A DNA stretch of 64,000 nucleotides, taken from the NCBI RefSeq assembly GCF_900110915.1, contig NZ_FOFG01000016.1, positions 19,805 through 83,804 on the forward strand. Reading direction: 5' to 3'. The stretch comes from Faunimonas pinastri (GTDB lineage: Bacteria > Pseudomonadota > Alphaproteobacteria > Rhizobiales > Afifellaceae). Made by a program: the position numbers and the translations under genes. The notes beneath the pieces were generated by a model that had not been told where the DNA came from, made no database searches, and worked only from the letters and a program-made list of their open reading frames with translations. Each line of letters starts with the position of its first letter. Within the stretch, counting starts at the first letter, position 1. Below are positions 61,523 through 64,000 of this stretch, in pieces.

Positions 61523-61817
61523 GGACGCCAACCAGCAGCGCCGCTGGCCTACGGGGGACATCCTGCGTCGCGCCCGGTTTGTCGATGACGCTGGACCGAT
61601 CCGGTTCGTCGATACCGAGGCTGCGGCCCGCTACCTCGCTCTCGAAGCGCACACGCTCGAATGCTACCGCTCGCTCGGCGGCGGGCCCATCTTCCATAAG
61701 TTCGGAAAATGGGTCCGATACGCGGTCGACGATCTCGATGCCTGGGCCGAAAGTTGCCGTCGCGTGACCACGGCGTCACCGGCCGCTCCGCGCGTCCTTC
61801 CCATTGACCTCGAATAG
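61515..61817 (+). CDS. AlpA/excisionase-like helix-turn-helix protein
   Basis: A 100-residue protein with a MerR-like (helix_turn_helix_17) fold: RFVDTEAAARYLALEAHTLECYRSLGGGP...KWVRYAVDDLDAW, quoted only as landmarks in part. This is the Xis/AlpA type that regulates or assists the integrase. It overlaps the integrase stop by 8 bp, so its expression is coupled. It is a candidate binder of the palindrome before the integrase. Confidence 0.8.
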   Translation: MRKDANQQRRWPTGDILRRARFVDDAGPIRFVDTEAAARYLALEAHTLECYRSLGGGPIFHKFGKWVRYAVDDLDAWAESCRRVTTASPAAPRVLPIDLE

Positions 61818-61829
61818 CTTGGAGGCTAT

Positions 61830-62198
61830 ATGACTTGGGAAGTCAGATTGCATTCGGCCTTCGAGGACGAGGTTCTGGCCTTCGAGCGTGACGTCCGTAT
61901 CGCACTGGTCGCCGCCGCCAAGCTGCTCGCCGATTTCGGTCCCCAGCTTGGCCGGCCCCACGCCGACACACTCAAGGGGTCGAGGCACTCAAATATGAAG
62001 GAGCTGAGGTTCGAGGCGGCTGACGGCGAATGGCGAGCAGCTTTCGCCTTCGACCCTGAGAGAAACGCGATCATTCTCGTGGCCGGCGACAAGTCCGGCG
62101 GAAGCCAGAAACGCTTCTACAGGAGCCTGATCGCAAAAGCGGATTTACGGTTTTCCGACCATCTGGACAATCTGAAATCCGCAAGGAAGGGAAAGTAA
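61830..62198 (+). CDS. HigB-like toxin (Gp49/RelE-type)
   Basis: A 122-residue protein of the phage-derived Gp49-like HigB toxin family. Core features are MKELRFEAADGEWRAAFAFDPERNAIILVAGDKSGG (in part), where the R-x-x-F/Y-x-x-D pattern and GDKSG are typical. Relatives are ribosome-dependent mRNA endonucleases. The GGAGG-led start is 12 bp after the AlpA-like gene. It precedes its antitoxin by 1 bp, the reversed (toxin-first) order of hig loci. Confidence 0.85.
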   Translation: MTWEVRLHSAFEDEVLAFERDVRIALVAAAKLLADFGPQLGRPHADTLKGSRHSNMKELRFEAADGEWRAAFAFDPERNAIILVAGDKSGGSQKRFYRSLIAKADLRFSDHLDNLKSARKGK

Positions 62199-62199
62199 G

Positions 62200-62565
62200 A
62201 TGGCACGGAGCCTGAACGAATTCATCGCTGAACTCCCTGCGGATGAGCAGGCGGAGATTGAGGCCCGCTACCAGGTCCTCAAGCAGGAAGTCGAAGGCCT
62301 GCGCGAACTGCGTCAGATCGCGGGCAAGGCGCAGGCCGACATCGCGACCGCACTGAACATCAAGCAGCCTTCCGTCTCGAAGATCGAGAAGCAGGCGGAC
62401 ATGTATCTCTCGACGCTGCGGAGCTACGTCGAGGCGATCGGCGGGAAGCTGGAACTGATCGTGAAACTGCCGACTCGCCCGGCATTCACAATCCAGCATC
62501 TCGGCGACGTGGCGGGCTCAGACGAGAGACCGACGCGGAGTGTTGCGCGGCGCAGGTCCGCCTAG
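62200..62565 (+). CDS. HigA-like XRE-family antitoxin
   Basis: A 121-residue protein. A helical N-terminal part (about 1-40) is followed by a Cro/CI-type helix-turn-helix (ELRQIAGKAQADIATALNIKQPSVSKIE, in part). This type neutralises Gp49/HigB toxins and represses the operon. It sits one base after the toxin stop, an operon of two. Confidence 0.85.
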   Translation: MARSLNEFIAELPADEQAEIEARYQVLKQEVEGLRELRQIAGKAQADIATALNIKQPSVSKIEKQADMYLSTLRSYVEAIGGKLELIVKLPTRPAFTIQHLGDVAGSDERPTRSVARRRSA

Positions 62566-62604
62566 TGGTAAACGTTCTCAAGGCCCGGGAAAGGACTGGG
62601 GCGC

Positions 62605-62730
62605 TTGTCTGGGGGGAAGCGTTGGTTTGCCGACCGCTGGCTCCACCTTACTCCAAAAAGCTTTCAACGTTATATCGAGCCGTTTGTTGGAAGCGGCGCA
62701 ATGTACTTCTCTCTACTTCCAGAGATAGCA
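62605..62730 (+). pseudogene. Remnant of a D12-class DNA adenine methylase
   Basis: A reading frame contains GGKRWFADRWL and, further on, RYIEPFVGSGAMYFSLLPEIAIL. These match the N-terminal S-adenosylmethionine-binding region of Dam-type (D12) methylases (quoted in parts). The frame loses family resemblance right after PEIAIL, where S-D-x-N should follow. A +1 shift gives SNLEAKV, then nothing family-like. No good start codon or catalytic DPPY motif exists. It is a 5' fragment of a decayed gene. The rest of the 290-bp gap to 62855 shows no other gene. Confidence 0.65.
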
Positions 62731-62855
62731 ATCTTGAAGCTAAGGTTATCGTCGAAGGCGTTGAGGCGATCGTCGGTGTTCAGGGCGGCGTGTAACCTCA
62801 CTCCATTTACAAACTGCGCGTCGAGGGGTTCAGCTAAGACGCTGCGCGCGCAGCT

Positions 62856-63446
62856 TCATCCGACCTGTTCGACTTGGAGCGTCCCGGGCGCCAGCGGCTT
62901 GATGAGCGACTTCGCCGATATTGAGGGGTCGAGCCAATCGACCCAGGCGTCGCGTTCGAGGATAACGATTTGCCGATCGTGGTAGGGCGCCATGTCAGGA
63001 CCCGGCCCCATGGAAAGCATGGTGAAGGCTTCGCCGACGTCAGTGGTCTCCCGCCAAATGCCGGCAATGCAGAAGATCGGCTCGTCCCGCTTCGTGAAAA
63101 GCCATTTGTCCTTGCGTTTCTTTCCTTTCTCGGTCGGTTCGCTGAATTCGTAGAATCCGTCCGCGACGATCAAACAGCGGTTCGTGGTGAACTCGCGTCC
63201 GTCGGACCGAAAGTTATAGACCGGCTTTTTGCTCGGACCCGGCCAGCTCCAACGCCGCTGAACGAGGTCGCCTTCCCCGCGAACGCCTTCGACCGTGCGG
63301 ATGATCGGCGCCACGTCGGTGATCTTGATGTCCTCACGCACCTCGATGTTCGGCGTGCCCTCGCCAAACCGGATCTTGATCTTCAGATCGGCGAAGTCCT
63401 CTACGATCGAGGCGACATCTACCTTCAGGCGATAGTCATTGCACAT
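62856..63446 (-). CDS. SRAP-domain abasic-site crosslinking protein (YedK/HMCES family)
   Basis: A 196-residue protein that forms a covalent thiazolidine link to abasic sites in single-stranded DNA through Cys2 (MCNDYRLK). Other SRAP marks are RRWSWPGP...NFRSDGREF (active-site Asn), RCLIVADGFYEF (Glu) and MAPYHDRQIVIL (His); the family ending APGTLQVEQVG is present. The start at 63446 puts Cys at position 2, as catalysis requires, with GGAGG five bases upstream. It is common on mobile elements, often with SOS-linked genes. It lies opposite in strand to the integrase genes. Confidence 0.93.
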   Translation of the reverse strand: MCNDYRLKVDVASIVEDFADLKIKIRFGEGTPNIEVREDIKITDVAPIIRTVEGVRGEGDLVQRRWSWPGPSKKPVYNFRSDGREFTTNRCLIVADGFYEFSEPTEKGKKRKDKWLFTKRDEPIFCIAGIWRETTDVGEAFTMLSMGPGPDMAPYHDRQIVILERDAWVDWLDPSISAKSLIKPLAPGTLQVEQVG

Positions 63447-64000
63447 AAGACCTCCGGTTCCACCGCTCTTATACGGTACCCATGAGCGCAACGACATTCG
63501 GTTCCGAAGACTCGTTCCGCCAACGGCGTCTGAGATCCGGCGTGACAGAGACGAGAGCCCCACTTGGGCCTCCGCCCAATCACCGCAACCCGCGTGAAGT
63601 TGCCGTGCCGGCCGAGTCTTCATCCACTAGGCTATGCCGGAATGCGTGCGCCCATCCATCTCAAGCGTGATAGCTCACGCCTTTTCCGCAACGCGTTTGC
63701 ATACATGCATGAAGGCGCTCACGATTATGATCCAAGTTGACGCGCATCCAACGAATTCGCTGGAAGCAATTATGCGAAGCGTTCTTGCTCTGGCTGCGCT
63801 GTTGTGGCCTGCCCCCATTAGGTGGCCCGGTTGGAATCTAATGCATGGTGGGCTTTGACGTGCTCCCCGAGTTTGGACCGCCCGGCTGGAGGATTTCCGG
63901 GGGTGTGACGTGCTCCCCGAGTTTGGACCGCCCGGCTGGAGGATTTCCGGGGGTGCTGCTCAGGCTGTCGCACCGTCTCCTGAGCGTTTCATCAGCTCGA
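63447..64000. other. Non-coding accessory tail
   Basis: A 554-bp stretch without a credible gene. It holds two small hairpins upstream of the SRAP gene (TTGGGC/GCCCAA at 63564-63579; GCAAC/GTTGC at 63585-63603), an AT-richer zone near 63660-63780, and a perfect 50-bp tandem duplication at 63856-63955. Base composition is less GC-rich than in the chromosomal part. Confidence 0.5.
63856..63955. repeat. Perfect 50-bp tandem direct repeat
   Basis: Unit 1 is 63856-63905 and unit 2 is 63906-63955; each starts TGACGTGCTCCCCGAG and ends TTTCCGGGGGTG, and the two are identical. TGA-x-x-TGCTCCCC resembles the terminal sequence of some IS3-type elements, so this may be a duplicated IS end. The element itself would lie to the right, outside the window. 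Confidence 0.8.

Noticed and set aside
63856..63955. CRISPR repeats
   Set aside because: Only two units, directly abutting with no spacers, and no cas genes.

Overview
The window looks like a GC-rich alphaproteobacterial chromosome, most likely Hyphomicrobiales (Rhizobiales). The reasons are the Agrobacterium-type cellulose operon with bcsN, perfect GGAAC-N16-CGTT (EcfG general-stress) promoters, a BluB enzyme, and DUF3572 and DUF2076 proteins. Genus cannot be named from sequence reading alone. No rRNA, intact tRNA or CRISPR array was recognised.

Layout. 0.2-4.0 kb: a sugar-type catabolic cluster (ROK regulator, Gfo/Idh/MocA dehydrogenase, ThuA-like protein) facing deoC. 4.1-13.9 kb: a leftward cellulose synthesis operon, bcsN-bcsA-bcsB-bcsZ-TPR protein. 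14.3-23.3 kb: a rightward respiratory formate dehydrogenase and selenium operon. Its catalytic subunit reads through an in-frame UGA (selenocysteine 200) followed directly by a SECIS-like hairpin. It continues with the beta and gamma subunits, fdhE, a Sel1-repeat gene, selB and a small unknown gene coupled to selB; selA, selC and selD are not in the window. 23.3-26.0 kb: a small stress-promoter exported protein and a TonB-dependent siderophore receptor. 26.3-29.8 kb: two low-affinity phosphate systems (Na/Pi symporter with PhoU-like tail; DUF47 protein plus Pit behind a Pho-box-like site). 29.9-31.3 kb: a TetR regulator and BluB. 31.3-38.2 kb: an AI-2E family permease, small proteins, a hotdog thioesterase, a YidB-like protein, two coupled YsnF/DUF2382 stress proteins and a hybrid histidine kinase. 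38.2-59.8 kb: mostly housekeeping and metabolic genes, including an old-yellow-enzyme oxidoreductase, a polysaccharide deacetylase divergent from an ATP-grasp ligase, maeB, a TusA-like protein, a D,D-carboxypeptidase, an M20 amidohydrolase, ilvD, an MFS exporter, an aldo/keto reductase, LysR, SDR and amidase.

59.87 kb to the right end is accessory DNA. It opens with a 53-nt 3' fragment of a tRNA-Leu(CAA) gene, an integration scar. Next come a tyrosine integrase with operator-like palindromes, an AlpA/excisionase-like regulator, a HigB/HigA-type toxin-antitoxin pair, a broken DNA adenine methylase, a YedK/HMCES-type SRAP protein, and a perfect 50-bp tandem duplication at the right edge.

How the parts work together. 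The formate operon supplies both a selenoenzyme and its translation factor. Three unlinked genes or operons (small exported protein, DUF2382 pair, glycine-zipper protein) share the same EcfG-type promoter at nearly the same distance from the start codon. This makes a stress regulon visible without seeing its sigma factor.
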